A stretch of 64,000 bases of DNA from Halosimplex halophilum (GCF_004698125.1 NZ_ML214297.1:62001-126000), one strand, 5' to 3'. Positions 1-8,712 are shown, numbered from the stretch's first letter. Program-made: numbers and translations. Notes: generated by a model from the letters alone, not told the origin.

Positions 1-524
1 GGTTCGGTGCCGGTGATCTTCGTCAGCAGCGCGGCGATCAGGTGGCCGCCGTAGTAGTACTTCACCGGCCGGCCGGCGAACCACATGTCCTCCGGGGGGA
101 GGCGGCCGGCGCGCAGCAGCGACTGCAGCATGCCGAAGTCGAGGAACTTCTCGCCGAGGAACGGGTGGACGCCCGCGTCGACGGCGCGGACGGCGATCAT
201 GAACAGGAACGCGACGGTGAACACGGCTGCGGCCTCGCCGTAACGCCGGCGGTCGAACAGCGGGACGCCGTCCGTCTCGCTGGCGCGGTAGAGGGCGGCA
301 CCGGCGGCGGCCGCCAGCGCGGCGAGGCCGACGAGCAGCCCGGCGGTCAGCGAGAGGTGGCCGACGAGGTAGGCGACGATCCACAGGACGGCCAGCGCCG
401 CCGGGAGCGCGACGCCCGCGCCGCGGTCGGCGAGGCGGGGGAACAGGGTCGCCGCCAGCGGCATCCCCACGGCCAGCAGGGCGAGGTAGGCCACGAGCCA
501 CCAGAGGACCAGACCGTACTCCAT
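1..524 (-). CDS. YYY-type (DUF2298) polytopic membrane protein, N-terminal part
   Basis: The gene reads leftward out of the window, so only about the first 174 residues are visible. It starts at the ATG complementary to 522-524. The N-terminus is a run of hydrophobic helices (EYGLVLWWLVAYLALL, then further segments), followed by a basic, proline-rich loop that leads into KYYYGGH. That triple-tyrosine block typifies the archaeal/Chloroflexi YYY (DUF2298) membrane proteins, which are often found beside glycosyltransferase genes and are suspected GT-C-like enzymes. The divergently transcribed neighbour is a GT2 glycosyltransferase, which fits a role in surface glycosylation. The assignment is from motif and topology only; the substrate is unknown. 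Confidence 0.75.
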   Translation of the reverse strand, partial: MEYGLVLWWLVAYLALLAVGMPLAATLFPRLADRGAGVALPAALAVLWIVAYLVGHLSLTAGLLVGLAALAAAAGAALYRASETDGVPLFDRRRYGEAAAVFTVAFLFMIAVRAVDAGVHPFLGEKFLDFGMLQSLLRAGRLPPEDMWFAGRPVKYYYGGHLIAALLTKITGTE

Positions 525-675
525 TACCAGTGTGGCCGTCTCCGGAGCCTATACCTCTTGTGGACCGCCCGACCGCCCGCGCATTCGCCACCTGCTCCCG
601 GAATTCGGTACCCTTCCGTCGTCGAGATGTCGCGTTCCGAACGGTTTTTACTCGCCGCGGTGGTCACGGCAGACA

Positions 676-1440
676 ATGAGCGCGTCCGTCGGTCTGGTGG
701 TCCCCGCCTTCCGTCCCGACGTGGACCGGCTCGCGGCCTACGTCCGCTCGCTCGACGCCGAACTCGCGCCCGAGGCGATCCGGATCGAACTCGACGACGC
801 CGACGAGCGGGTCGTCGCGGCCCTCGCCGACCTCCCGGCGACCGTCAACGTCTCGCCGTACCGCCGCGGCAAGGGCGCCGCCGTCACCGCCGGGTTCGAG
901 GCGCTGGAGACCGACGTGCTCGGGTTCGTCGACGCCGACGGCTCCACCGCGCCGGGCGAGTTCGCCGACGTGCTCGCCGCCATCGAGGCCGGCGCGGACG
1001 TGGCCGTCGGCTCCCGGCGCCACCCCGACTCGACGATCACCAGCCACCAGACGTTCGCCCGCCGCTTTCTCGGCGATGGCTTCGCCTGGCTCGCCCGCCG
1101 CATGCTCGACGCCGACCTCTACGACTACCAGTGCGGCGCCAAGGCCATCACCGCCGAGTCGTGGGAGGCCGTCCGGCAGCACCTCTACGAACCGGGGTTC
1201 GCCTGGGACGTGGAGCTGGTCGCGATGGCCGGGGCGCTGGAACTCGACGTGGCCGAGGTACCGCTCACCTGGGAGGACAAGCCGGGCTCGACCGTCTCGC
1301 CGGTCCGCACGTCGCTGCGGCTCGCCCGCGCACTGGTCTCCTCGCGCCACCGCGCGAAACAGATCCGGAACAGCCGCGTCCACAACGCCATCGCGGCGAC
1401 CCGCGAGGACCCGACCGCACTGGTGGACAAACATGACTGA
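676..1440 (+). CDS. GT2 family glycosyltransferase (dolichol-phosphate-sugar synthase-like)
   Basis: This 254-residue cytosolic GT-A glycosyltransferase should transfer a sugar from a nucleotide donor, probably to a polyprenyl phosphate. Visible motifs are VPAFRPD near residues 9-15, RRGKGAAV at 63-70, the metal-binding DAD at 86-88 (FVDADGST) and VGSRR at 111-115. No membrane helix is present, as in short Dpm1/AglJ-type enzymes. The ATG at 676 lies about 31 bases after the T-rich box at 642-648 (ggtttttac), which fits a leaderless transcript; an in-frame start upstream would lie before this promoter. It overlaps the next gene (GtrA) by 8 bases, a classic pairing of a polyprenyl-phosphate sugar synthase with a flippase-like partner. 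Sugar specificity cannot be read from sequence. Confidence 0.85.
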   Translation: MSASVGLVVPAFRPDVDRLAAYVRSLDAELAPEAIRIELDDADERVVAALADLPATVNVSPYRRGKGAAVTAGFEALETDVLGFVDADGSTAPGEFADVLAAIEAGADVAVGSRRHPDSTITSHQTFARRFLGDGFAWLARRMLDADLYDYQCGAKAITAESWEAVRQHLYEPGFAWDVELVAMAGALELDVAEVPLTWEDKPGSTVSPVRTSLRLARALVSSRHRAKQIRNSRVHNAIAATREDPTALVDKHD

Positions 1441-1960
1441 CGGCGAGCGGTCGGCGCGGGCGCGTCTGTCGTCGCTCGTGTCGGGGATCCGGTTCGGCAA
1501 GTTCGTCTCTGTCGGGGTCGTCGGTGCGCTCTGCGACACGGCCGTGCTGGTCTTCCTCTCGGAGGTCCTCAAGGCATCCGCGACGCTGGCCTGGGCGGCC
1601 GGCGTCGAGACGGCGATCCTCGTGATGTTTCTGATCAACGAGAACTGGACGTTCGCCGACCACGGCGAGGGAGACCGGGGGTCGTTCCTCTCGCGGCTCA
1701 AGCGTTCGCACGCCGTCCGCGCCGTCGGCGTGACGACCCAGTTCGTCATCTGGTGGAGCATCTACAACCCGCTGTTCGTCGACCTGTCGTTCGGCGACGT
1801 GGCGGTGCTGTCGAACGCGGCCGGCGTCGTCGGGATCGCGTCGGTGCTCTCGGGACTCGACCTGTGGCTGCTCGTGGCGAAAGGCACCGGCATCGCGGTC
1901 GGCATGCTCGTCAACTACGTCTTCGAGAGCCTGTTCACCTGGCAGGTCCACGAGGCGTGA
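1433..1960 (+). CDS. GtrA family membrane protein
   Basis: A 175-residue protein with about four transmembrane helices, the standard size and topology of GtrA/DPMS3 proteins, thought to help move lipid-linked sugars across the membrane. The first helix begins FGKFVSVGVVGALCDT, and the conserved NENWTF and FESLFTW segments follow helices 2 and 4. The ATG lies inside the end of the upstream glycosyltransferase gene (8-base overlap), so translation is probably coupled. Together the two genes look like a unit that makes and flips a polyprenyl-linked sugar for glycans. The flippase role is a family hypothesis, not shown by the sequence. Confidence 0.85.
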   Translation: MTDGERSARARLSSLVSGIRFGKFVSVGVVGALCDTAVLVFLSEVLKASATLAWAAGVETAILVMFLINENWTFADHGEGDRGSFLSRLKRSHAVRAVGVTTQFVIWWSIYNPLFVDLSFGDVAVLSNAAGVVGIASVLSGLDLWLLVAKGTGIAVGMLVNYVFESLFTWQVHEA

Positions 1961-2029
1961 CCGCGGGACTAATTCACGGACGGCGAACGAATCACAACCC
2001 TTAATGGGCGGTCGGGGATATGAACAGGT

Positions 2030-2104
2030 AGCGGGATGGGATAGCCAGGAGATTCCGGCGGGCTCATAACCCGCAGATCGGTAGTTCAAATCTACCTCCC
2101 GCTA
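2030..2104 (+). tRNA. Initiator tRNA-Met (CAT anticodon)
   Basis: The 75-base cloverleaf has acceptor strands AGCGGG (2030-2035) and CCCGCT (2098-2103), discriminator A, anticodon loop CTCATAA, and T loop TTCAAAT. The anticodon stem ends in three G-C pairs (GGG...CCC), and the acceptor has an A1-T72 pair, both hallmarks of archaeal initiator tRNA rather than elongator tRNA-Met. No intron is seen. The encoded gene ends at the discriminator base with no CCA. It is a single tRNA gene; the downstream region carries degraded copies of its 3' arm. Confidence 0.95.
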
Positions 2105-2416
2105 TCATTCTGCGACGCGTTCCTCGCGAGGCGTTTCATCGCCGAGCCCTGCGAACGCGTCGTGATTATCACTCGGAGTAGATTTGAACTGGACGAGTCG
2201 CGCGCAGCGAACGGAGCGGGCGAGCACGTCCGCCTCCGGTTCGAATCTACCTCCCTGTATTCCCGCAACATCACCGCCCAGCGAGGCGATTCGGACCGCC
2301 CGACACGAGCGCCGGGAGACTGGTCCCGGGGCTGTCACGACTTCGCGGGCCGACTTCACGGCTGAGTGACCACAAACGGAGAGTACTTAGGGCCTCGCGA
2401 CACAGACACGTCACGT
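2105..2416. other. Non-coding stretch with degraded tRNA T-arm copies
   Basis: No convincing gene is present in these 312 bases. At 2238-2259 the sequence repeats the 3' end of the preceding tRNA (GGTTCGAATCTACCTCCC, then TGTA), and at 2175-2192 an inverted, slightly diverged version (gtagatttgaactgg) occurs. The rest is GC-rich. A weak TATA-like tacttagg at 2384-2391 lies about 30 bases before the HtpX start. Confidence 0.6.
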
Positions 2417-3241
2417 ATGCGTCACCCGAGTCTCACCGCGCGGATGGCGATCGTGGGATCGATCCTGTTCGCGTTCTACGCCGTCGCCGCGGTCGTGGCG
2501 ATGGGCGCGTTCTCGGTCCCGCTGTGGCTGGTACTGGTCGGCAGCGTCCTGTTCGTCGGCGTCCAGTACAAGGTCGGCAAGTGGGCCGCGATCCGCAGCG
2601 TCGGGGCCGAAGACATGCCCGAGGAGCAGTACCCGGAGATCCACCGCCAGGTCGAGGCGCTCTCCGAGGAGATGGGCATCGACAAACCCCGGCTCATGAT
2701 CGCGCGGATGGGCGTGCCCAACGCCTTCGCCGTCGGCCGGAAGGGCGCCGGGACGGTCGTCGTCTCGCGGGAGCTGCTCGCGACGCTCGACGCCGACGAG
2801 GTCGAGGGCGTCCTCGCCCACGAGCTGGCCCACATCGCGAACCGCGACGTGGTGATGATGGTGCTCGGCCAGGGGATCGCTTCCATCGTCGCCATCGTCG
2901 CCCAGTGGGTCGTCCTGCTGACCGGCGACAACGACATCGCGGACTTCTTCCTGGCCATCGTCGTCGGCCAGATCGTCCAGATGCTCGTCATGCTGTTCGT
3001 GATGGCCATCTCGCGGTACCGCGAGTACGTCGCCGACAGCGACGCCGCGGGCGCCATCGGCTCCGGCGAACCGCTCGCACGCGCGCTGGAGAAGATCAGC
3101 CGCGGCAACGAGCGCGCCAGCGACTCGGCGATCGACGAGCAGGTCAACGCGCTGTGTATCTTCGGCGAGGAGCGCGGGCTCGCGCGGCTGTTCGCCACCC
3201 ACCCGCCGATGGAGAAGCGCATCGAGAAGCTGCGGAGCTGA
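2417..3241 (+). CDS. htpX: HtpX-like M48 family zinc metalloprotease
   Basis: A 274-residue membrane protease expected to degrade misfolded membrane proteins, with its active site facing the cytoplasm. Two helices occupy roughly residues 10-30 and 34-52, the zinc site HELAH is at 135-139, two more helices follow, and the third ligand lies in the SRYREYVADSDAA segment, the usual HtpX order. Length matches the family. The ATG at 2417 lies about 30 bases after a TATA-like element; an in-frame upstream start would precede that promoter and has no helix. A small membrane protein gene follows after one base and may be cotranscribed. A more distant M48 paralogue lies at 26.8-27.9 kb. Confidence 0.92.
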   Translation: MRHPSLTARMAIVGSILFAFYAVAAVVAMGAFSVPLWLVLVGSVLFVGVQYKVGKWAAIRSVGAEDMPEEQYPEIHRQVEALSEEMGIDKPRLMIARMGVPNAFAVGRKGAGTVVVSRELLATLDADEVEGVLAHELAHIANRDVVMMVLGQGIASIVAIVAQWVVLLTGDNDIADFFLAIVVGQIVQMLVMLFVMAISRYREYVADSDAAGAIGSGEPLARALEKISRGNERASDSAIDEQVNALCIFGEERGLARLFATHPPMEKRIEKLRS

Positions 3242-3242
3242 G

Positions 3243-3482
3243 ATGGACTACCGCACGCTCCTGGCCGCGGTCCTCGGCGCCGGCCTCGGCGCCGTCCTGA
3301 TCGCGGTGCCGGAGGCCGTCGTCCGCGCGCACACGGTCGGGCGCGTCCCGGGCGATCGGGGCGGCGAGTACGGCAGCGACGACGAGTTAGACGGCCGGAT
3401 CCGGCGGCTCGTGCAGGCAGTGGGCGCGGCGCTGATCCTCGCGGGGCTGTACTTCGGCGCGGTCGCGGCGGGAGTCGCGTAG
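3243..3482 (+). CDS. Small two-helix membrane protein of unknown function
   Basis: A 79-residue protein beginning one base after the HtpX stop codon. It has a hydrophobic N-terminal helix (about residues 6-25), a charged central loop with GDRGGEYGSDDELDG, and a second helix in the last 22 residues. No enzyme motif is visible. Tight spacing implies cotranscription with the protease, so it might be a partner or substrate, but that is inference from position only. Haloarchaeal genomes contain many such small membrane proteins; I do not recognise a named family. Confidence 0.7.
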   Translation: MDYRTLLAAVLGAGLGAVLIAVPEAVVRAHTVGRVPGDRGGEYGSDDELDGRIRRLVQAVGAALILAGLYFGAVAAGVA

Positions 3483-3501
3483 AACGGAAGCGGCTACCGG
3501 G

Positions 3502-4071
3502 TCAGTCGTCGCCCTGGTCGTCGACGATGACGACCTCGCCGTCCTCGACAACGACGTTGATGAGCGTCTTGGCCTCGTAGCCCGCGTCGGCGAGCTTGTT
3601 CTGGCCGTCGTCTTTCTTGATGACGCAGACGATGTCGACGATGTCGGCGCCGATCTCCTCGAGGGCGCCGGTGATGCCCGAGAGGGTGCCGCCGGTCGAG
3701 AGCACGTCGTCGAGGACGAGCACGCGGTCGCCCTCGTAGACGTCGTTGACGTACATCTCCGACTCGGAGTAGCCGGTGACCTGCGAGAGCGCGACCTCCC
3801 CGTCGAGGCCGTACTGGCGCTTGCGGACGACGACGATGGGGATGTCGGTCATCAGGGAGACGGCGGTGGAGATGTGGATGCCCATCGCGGCGGGGGTGAC
3901 GATCTTGTCGACGTTCTCCAGCTCGGCCTTGCGGATGATCTTGATGACGATCTCCCGGAGCAGCTCGGGGTGGAGCATCGGCACGCCGTCGCTGATCGGG
4001 TGGACGAAGTAGTGGTACCCCTCTTTTTCGACGATCGGGGCGTCGAGCAGCGACTGCTTCAGGCGGTTCAT
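3502..4071 (-). CDS. hpt: Archaeal HGPRTase-family purine phosphoribosyltransferase
   Basis: A 189-residue type I phosphoribosyltransferase that joins a purine base to PRPP in the salvage pathway. The PRPP-binding loop is [14 protein letters not shown], preceded by a flexible region with VVVRKRQYG; the N-terminal segment ([21 protein letters not shown]) is characteristic of the archaeal hypoxanthine/guanine enzyme. The start is set at 4071 because a T-rich box near 4095-4105 (minus strand ggcttttgg) lies about 28 bases upstream, which leaves no room for the nine extra residues of the longer frame. Base specificity (hypoxanthine, guanine or adenine) cannot be decided from sequence. Confidence 0.88.
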   Translation of the reverse strand: MNRLKQSLLDAPIVEKEGYHYFVHPISDGVPMLHPELLREIVIKIIRKAELENVDKIVTPAAMGIHISTAVSLMTDIPIVVVRKRQYGLDGEVALSQVTGYSESEMYVNDVYEGDRVLVLDDVLSTGGTLSGITGALEEIGADIVDIVCVIKKDDGQNKLADAGYEAKTLINVVVEDGEVVIVDDQGDD

Positions 4072-4110
4072 GCCCGGGGAATGACCACGGGGGGCCAAAA
4101 GCCTGACTAG

Positions 4111-6087
4111 CTACGCCGACGCCAGCAGGTCCGCGAGCCAGTCGACGACCGGCAGGACGTGGGGCCCGTACCGGAAGTACACGAGCGCCGAGCAGAGCGC
4201 CAGGTCCGTTCCGAGCGCCGCGGCGAGCCCGCCGGCGGCGGCCGTCGCCGGGTCGAACCGCTCGTCGAGGGCGCTGCCGGCGGCCGACAGGGCGAACGCG
4301 CCGCCGACGACCAGCCCGACGACGGCGTGGAGCTGGAAGGCGCCGCCGCGGCCGAACGAGCCGACCGTGACGACGACGAACAGCAGCTGCGCGCCCAGGA
4401 GGACGCCGCCGAGGTAGCTCCACAGGACCGTCCGCCCGCGCTCGGCGAGGACCCGGCGGGCCCACCGCTGGCGGGCCAGCGCGTAGACGGCCAGGACGTA
4501 CACCGGCAGGAGGTACCGGACGGTCACCTGCGCGAACAGCGGGAGACTCGGGAGGTAGACCAGCGTGAACAGCACGGCGAGGACGGCGACGAACGCGTCG
4601 GTGGCCGTCGTCGGAGCCGTGCGGACGGTCCGGACCGTCCGTCGAACGCGGGCGCCGAGCGGTTCGGCCGCGTCGCGGCGAACGGCGACGGCCGCCCGGC
4701 GGCCGCCGGTCGCGGCCAGCGCGGCGACGCCCGCGAACAGCGGCGCCGATTCGAGGACCGAGAGGTTGATCGCCTGGTCGTTGTCGTGGCGGCCGATGTA
4801 GCCGTCGTAGCCGGCGCGGACGAACGTCCGGTACAGCGACTCGGGGTCGGAGACGAGCGACTTCGCGCCGGCGACGAACGGGCCGAAGAGGAGCCCGAGC
4901 CGCTCGACGGCCGTCGCGGCGAGCGCGCGGACCGGGGCCGGCAGGAGCGGCGCGGCGCCGCCGCCGCTCGCGGCGCTCCCGTCCCCGGCGCCGTTCCCAC
5001 CACTACCGCCGCCGAACGTGGCGTCGGCGGTGGGGGCGCCGAACTCCGAGAGCATCCGCGGGGGGCGGACCGGGTCCCCGGAGATGGCTGTGTTCGTCAC
5101 GAAGAAGGGGACGAGCGACGCGGCGAAGGCCGCCCCGACGACGGCGAGGGTCCGCCGGTCGTTCGACGGCGCGGTCGGCAGGTCGACGGCGACCAGCGCG
5201 AGGAAGAGGACGAACGCCTCGCCCGCGTGGACCCAGGTGCAGAGCCCGACGAGGGCGTAGGCCAGCGCGCGGAACCCGGTCGGCGAGAGCAGCGGGTCTC
5301 CGGCGGCGTCGGCGCCCCGGGCGTCCGAACGACTCCGGTAGAACGCGTAGACGACGCCGACGACGAGCGCCGTGACGGTGACGTGGCGCTTCGGGATGGC
5401 CGCCCAGAACGCGACGGGCGTCGCGAGCGCGGCGCCGACGGCCGCGGCGACGCCGACCCGGCGGTCGTGGACGCGCGCGAGGAGTCGATAGACCGTGGTC
5501 GCGATGAACGCCGCGGCGAGGACGGTCCCGAGCTGGAGCGCCGCGAGCGCCAAAAGCTGTGCGGGGATCGGTTCCGCCAGCGCGGCGTTGCCGGCGAACG
5601 CAGCGAGCGCGAGGACGGCACCCGCGGTCCCGAGGAGCGACTCCCGGCCGACGAGACGGCCGACCTGGACGGCGAACGCGAGCGCGAGCAGCGACCACGC
5701 TGTCGCGAAGACGAGCCCCGGGTCTGCGACCGCCGTCGCGGCCCGCAGGCCCCACAGCAGCGGGAGGGCGAACGCGACCTGCCCGTAGTTGCGTCCGTAG
5801 AGCCGCCCGTCGTGGACCTGCATCCCGGGCGCTTCGAGCGACCCGTAGACCGCCTCGTCGACGACGAGGCTCCCGTCGGCGAGCGCGACCAGCGCGTTCG
5901 CCAGCGTGTAGCTGTCGTTGATGAACACGCCGAGCCGCCAGGTGGTCCCGACGGCGAGCAGCGTCCCGAGGAAGACGACGAGGCCGAGGCGGTCGCCGAC
6001 GAGCGCGCGGACGAGCAGCGTCCGGGCCGCTCCCAGCCGCTCGCGGGCGTCTGCCGTGGCGAGCGCCCGGCCCCGTCCCGTACTCAT
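4111..6087 (-). CDS. Large polytopic membrane protein, possible GT-C fold glycosyltransferase
   Basis: A 658-residue protein with around 12 hydrophobic helices. After the first helix comes an extracytoplasmic loop (GVFINDSYTLANA..., then YGRNYGQVAFALPLLW) that resembles the first loop of mannosyltransferase-like GT-C enzymes, where an acidic residue is catalytic. A glycine/serine-rich linker lies near residues 350-380. It overlaps by four bases (ATGA) the upstream gene for a small membrane-anchored protein, so the two are translationally coupled. A glycosyltransferase role is an inference from topology; no diagnostic motif fixes a family, and this could equally be a haloarchaea-specific transporter-like protein. 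Confidence 0.6.
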   Translation of the reverse strand: MSTGRGRALATADARERLGAARTLLVRALVGDRLGLVVFLGTLLAVGTTWRLGVFINDSYTLANALVALADGSLVVDEAVYGSLEAPGMQVHDGRLYGRNYGQVAFALPLLWGLRAATAVADPGLVFATAWSLLALAFAVQVGRLVGRESLLGTAGAVLALAAFAGNAALAEPIPAQLLALAALQLGTVLAAAFIATTVYRLLARVHDRRVGVAAAVGAALATPVAFWAAIPKRHVTVTALVVGVVYAFYRSRSDARGADAAGDPLLSPTGFRALAYALVGLCTWVHAGEAFVLFLALVAVDLPTAPSNDRRTLAVVGAAFAASLVPFFVTNTAISGDPVRPPRMLSEFGAPTADATFGGGSGGNGAGDGSAASGGGAAPLLPAPVRALAATAVERLGLLFGPFVAGAKSLVSDPESLYRTFVRAGYDGYIGRHDNDQAINLSVLESAPLFAGVAALAATGGRRAAVAVRRDAAEPLGARVRRTVRTVRTAPTTATDAFVAVLAVLFTLVYLPSLPLFAQVTVRYLLPVYVLAVYALARQRWARRVLAERGRTVLWSYLGGVLLGAQLLFVVVTVGSFGRGGAFQLHAVVGLVVGGAFALSAAGSALDERFDPATAAAGGLAAALGTDLALCSALVYFRYGPHVLPVVDWLADLLASA

Positions 6088-6572
6088 TCGCGCACCTCCA
6101 CCGGGACCGTCCGGTTGGCGACGACTGACTTCCCGTTGCTGTCGCGCACCACGAGCGACAGTTCCCCCTCGTAGCGGTCGGCGTCGACGGCGTCCTCGGC
6201 GAAGGTGTCCTCGCGCAGCGACAGCGAGGCCCAGCCGGCGTCGCCGTCGCGCAGGAAGTGCGTCGTCGACCGGGAGTAGCCCAGCGCGGGGATGTCGATC
6301 CCGTAGGCGACGGTCGGCTTGCCGTCGACGGCCGCGAGGCGGACCCGCGCGTCGGGGACGGTGAGGTAGTACGACCGGGACTGGTAGCCGCGGTCGAGCG
6401 AGACCGAGGCGGGGAGGTCGACCTCGTCGACGGCGACCGACCCCTCGCCGAGGCCGGACATGTCGTATCGCGGCGTCGTCAGGTCGACGAGGCCGACGGC
6501 GGGGCCGCTGAGGACGGTCACCGCGACGATGACCGCGGCGGCGGCGTAGACGGCGACTCGACCCCGATCCAT
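6084..6572 (-). CDS. Membrane-anchored secreted protein of unknown function
   Basis: A 162-residue protein with one N-terminal hydrophobic segment (residues 5-27, an uncleaved anchor or signal), followed by a beta-rich domain with repeated tyrosines (GYQSRSYYLTV, YEGELSLVVRD). There is no lipobox cysteine. The start at 6572 puts a short basic stretch (MDRGR) just before the helix. The gene overlaps the downstream 658-residue membrane protein gene by four bases, so they probably act together at the outer face of the membrane. No family recognised. Confidence 0.72.
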   Translation of the reverse strand: MDRGRVAVYAAAAVIVAVTVLSGPAVGLVDLTTPRYDMSGLGEGSVAVDEVDLPASVSLDRGYQSRSYYLTVPDARVRLAAVDGKPTVAYGIDIPALGYSRSTTHFLRDGDAGWASLSLREDTFAEDAVDADRYEGELSLVVRDSNGKSVVANRTVPVEVRE

Positions 6573-6660
6573 TGGCGGATGACTGCGCCCGACCGGAATA
6601 AAGCCGACGGCCGCGGCCGGCGACCGTCGAAACCGCAAAACCGAGAAGCGGTGGCCCGAA

Positions 6661-7203
6661 TCAGGCGTCGGGGCCTTCCTGCTCGTTGAGCGTCGAGGAG
6701 GTGTCGCCCTCCTGGGCCTGGTAGACGACGCTGATCTCGTAGTCCGAACTCGCGTAGACGCCGGCGCGGTCGCCCGAGACGACGGCGCTGTCGTCGCCGC
6801 TGGCCGTGCCGTTCCAGGCGCCCGCGCTGGTGTGGTGGATCTGCGGGCCGCCGCTGTTGCGGACGAAGGTCTCCAGATCGGTCCCGCTGTCGATCGTAGT
6901 CCCACTTATAGCCGTCCCGTTGAACCCGCTCCCGCGGATGTACAGTTCGTTACTCGAGACGGAGTCGCCGCCGTCGTGCGAGACGACCAGCGCGCCCCAG
7001 TTCGAGCCCCCCGAGTTCTCCTCGATCTCCTCGTAGTCCATCCCGATCGTCGCAGTCGGTGCGCCCTGCTGTGCCTGGTTCCCCAGTCCGAGGACGAACG
7101 AGGCGATGACCGCCGCCAGAATGACCGTGATCGCTACCATCAGGATGACGCCGATGACCGGCGACACCGCGTCGTCGTCGTTGAGTAGTTGCTTGAGTCT
7201 CAT
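6661..7203 (-). CDS. Type IV pilin (archaeal pilin, first of two)
   Basis: A 180-residue secreted pilin subunit. The N-terminus MRLKQLLNDDDAVSPVIGVI carries the archaeal class III signal peptide with the prepilin-peptidase site before AVSPVIG, followed by the hydrophobic polymerisation helix. The rest is a serine/glycine/aspartate-rich beta domain. It would be processed by a PibD-type peptidase and assembled into adhesion pili. The start at 7203 places this motif at the N-terminus; a TATA-like gattaagta lies near 7281-7289 on the minus strand. The first 115 bases of the gene are almost identical to those of the pilin gene at 8242-8712. Confidence 0.88.
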   Translation of the reverse strand: MRLKQLLNDDDAVSPVIGVILMVAITVILAAVIASFVLGLGNQAQQGAPTATIGMDYEEIEENSGGSNWGALVVSHDGGDSVSSNELYIRGSGFNGTAISGTTIDSGTDLETFVRNSGGPQIHHTSAGAWNGTASGDDSAVVSGDRAGVYASSDYEISVVYQAQEGDTSSTLNEQEGPDA

Positions 7204-7440
7204 GTGTGCCTGCACCCCGTCCGGCCGGCGCGAGCCCGCCGCGAGCCGGGAATGCTGTCGGCACCTCCGGCGGTATCAGTACTTAATCCCGACCACCGTT
7301 CACCGGGATCCGTGGGTTCAGACGCACCTTGAGCGGAGGCCTTCCAGATATCAGTTCGGAAAATTGGGCGCGAAGGCGTCGCAATCGCCGGGTCCGGCCG
7401 TGCCGAGCCGTGACGACAGGTCGACCGGACCGCCGGTGTG

Positions 7441-8025
7441 CTACCGGTCGAACTCGTCGGGGACGTACTCGTCGTCGCCGAGCTGCATGTCGGCGCCGCT
7501 GTAGGTGTGGTAGGCCGCGGCGACGGTGAACGTCGCGGCGATGACTGTCGCCCACTCCAGCGGCGTCAGCAGCGTGAGCGGGTAGAGGTCGGTCCACAGC
7601 GCGGCGACGACGGCGCAGCTGATCGACCCGAGCGAGAGGTAGAACTCCCGCCAGGGGAACTCCGAGCCCGGGACGATCTCCAGGTACACGGTCAGCTCCT
7701 CGGTGTAGGGCGTCCGCGCGACCGTGTTGTTCTCGGTGTCGTACTCGACGATCCCGGCCTCCTCCATCCTGCAGAGGTGGGTCTGCTGGAGGGTCGTGTA
7801 GACCCGCTTCTTCTGGTCGTTGGTCACCTCCTCGACCGGCCGCTGGTACTCCCAGGCGGCGACCTGGGTGGCCAGGTCGCTCAGCCCCACCGGCTCCTCG
7901 AAGCGCTTGAGATACTCCAGGACGTACCGCCGGCGCTGGTTCTGCAACACGTCGAAGATCTCCCCCTTCGACAGCTCCTCGTTCCCGTCCGCTCCGGTCG
8001 AAAACCGTCTCGTCTCGTTGCTCAT
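7441..8025 (-). CDS. Winged-helix protein with C-terminal membrane helices (DUF7344-like)
   Basis: A 194-residue protein. The first 110 residues form a helix-turn-helix domain (GEIFDVLQNQRRRYVLEYL, LSDLATQVAAWE, then VYTTLQQTHLCRMEEAGIVEYD) as in haloarchaeal DUF7344 proteins. Two hydrophobic helices follow at about residues 128-147 and 152-172, then an acidic tail, so it is probably a membrane-tethered regulator. It lies between two pilin genes on the same strand, and control of pilin expression is a reasonable guess. The family number is recalled, not searched. Confidence 0.78.
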   Translation of the reverse strand: MSNETRRFSTGADGNEELSKGEIFDVLQNQRRRYVLEYLKRFEEPVGLSDLATQVAAWEYQRPVEEVTNDQKKRVYTTLQQTHLCRMEEAGIVEYDTENNTVARTPYTEELTVYLEIVPGSEFPWREFYLSLGSISCAVVAALWTDLYPLTLLTPLEWATVIAATFTVAAAYHTYSGADMQLGDDEYVPDEFDR

Positions 8026-8241
8026 GTGTCAGACCCGTCCTCGTGAGAGGTCGTCTCCGCCCCGTCGATGATGTGTGATTCTATGGGCATGTGCTAAGAG
8101 CGTTTCGGAGCCGTCGGTCGAGACTAGGGGTCGAAACCGTGACCGATCTCAGTTCTCACGAGTGAGACCGGCGCGAGAAATCAGAACCGAGAGATGAGGT
8201 CGGACCGCCCGGGCCACCGGGCGGAGAGTGGACGCCGTCGG

Positions 8242-8712
8242 TCAGGCCGTGGGGCCGGTCCACTCTTTCAGCGTGGTGGAGCTCTCGCCGGTCGAGCTCT
8301 GCCAGACCAGGCTGATCTCGCCGTCCGAACCGATGTAGTCGACGCTCGCGGTCATCCCGGCCTGGACCTCGGAGGTCGGGCCGGCCGAACTGTACTCGTT
8401 CCAGCTCTGTCCGAGCGCCGGGTCGGCGTCGTTGCTTCCGGCGCTCCCCTCCGACCCGCGGAGGTAGAGGTTCTGGGCCTGGATCGTCTCGCCGCCGTCG
8501 TGCGTGACGCGCAGCGTCGCTTCCTCGCCGCTGGCGCCGTTCCACTCGAAGCTGAACGATGCCTGGGGGGAGGTGTTGCTGACCTGGTCGCCGAGTCCGA
8601 GGACGAAGGTCGCGATGACGGCCGCCAGAATGACCGTGATCGCCACCATCAGGATGACGCCGATGACCGGCGACACCGCGTCGTCGTCGTTGAGTAGTTG
8701 CTTGAGTTTCAT
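8242..8712 (-). CDS. Type IV pilin (archaeal pilin, second of two)
   Basis: A 156-residue pilin with N-terminus MKLKQLLNDDDAVSPVIGVI, the class III signal and polymerisation helix shared with the pilin at 6661-7203. The mature domain is different and shorter, ending SSTTLKEWTGPTA; both have a QxSxxGE(S/D)(S/T)STTL(K/N)E-like C-terminal element. A minus-strand TATA-like cttatgtg near 8832-8839 lies about 120 bases upstream, so the transcript probably has a leader. The two pilins may be alternative or co-assembled subunits. Confidence 0.87.
   Translation of the reverse strand: MKLKQLLNDDDAVSPVIGVILMVAITVILAAVIATFVLGLGDQVSNTSPQASFSFEWNGASGEEATLRVTHDGGETIQAQNLYLRGSEGSAGSNDADPALGQSWNEYSSAGPTSEVQAGMTASVDYIGSDGEISLVWQSSTGESSTTLKEWTGPTA

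Noticed and set aside
4159-6174. A 671-residue plus-strand frame opposite the large membrane protein
   Set aside because: Charged, repetitive GDER-rich translation typical of an antisense shadow; the minus strand shows clear membrane helices.
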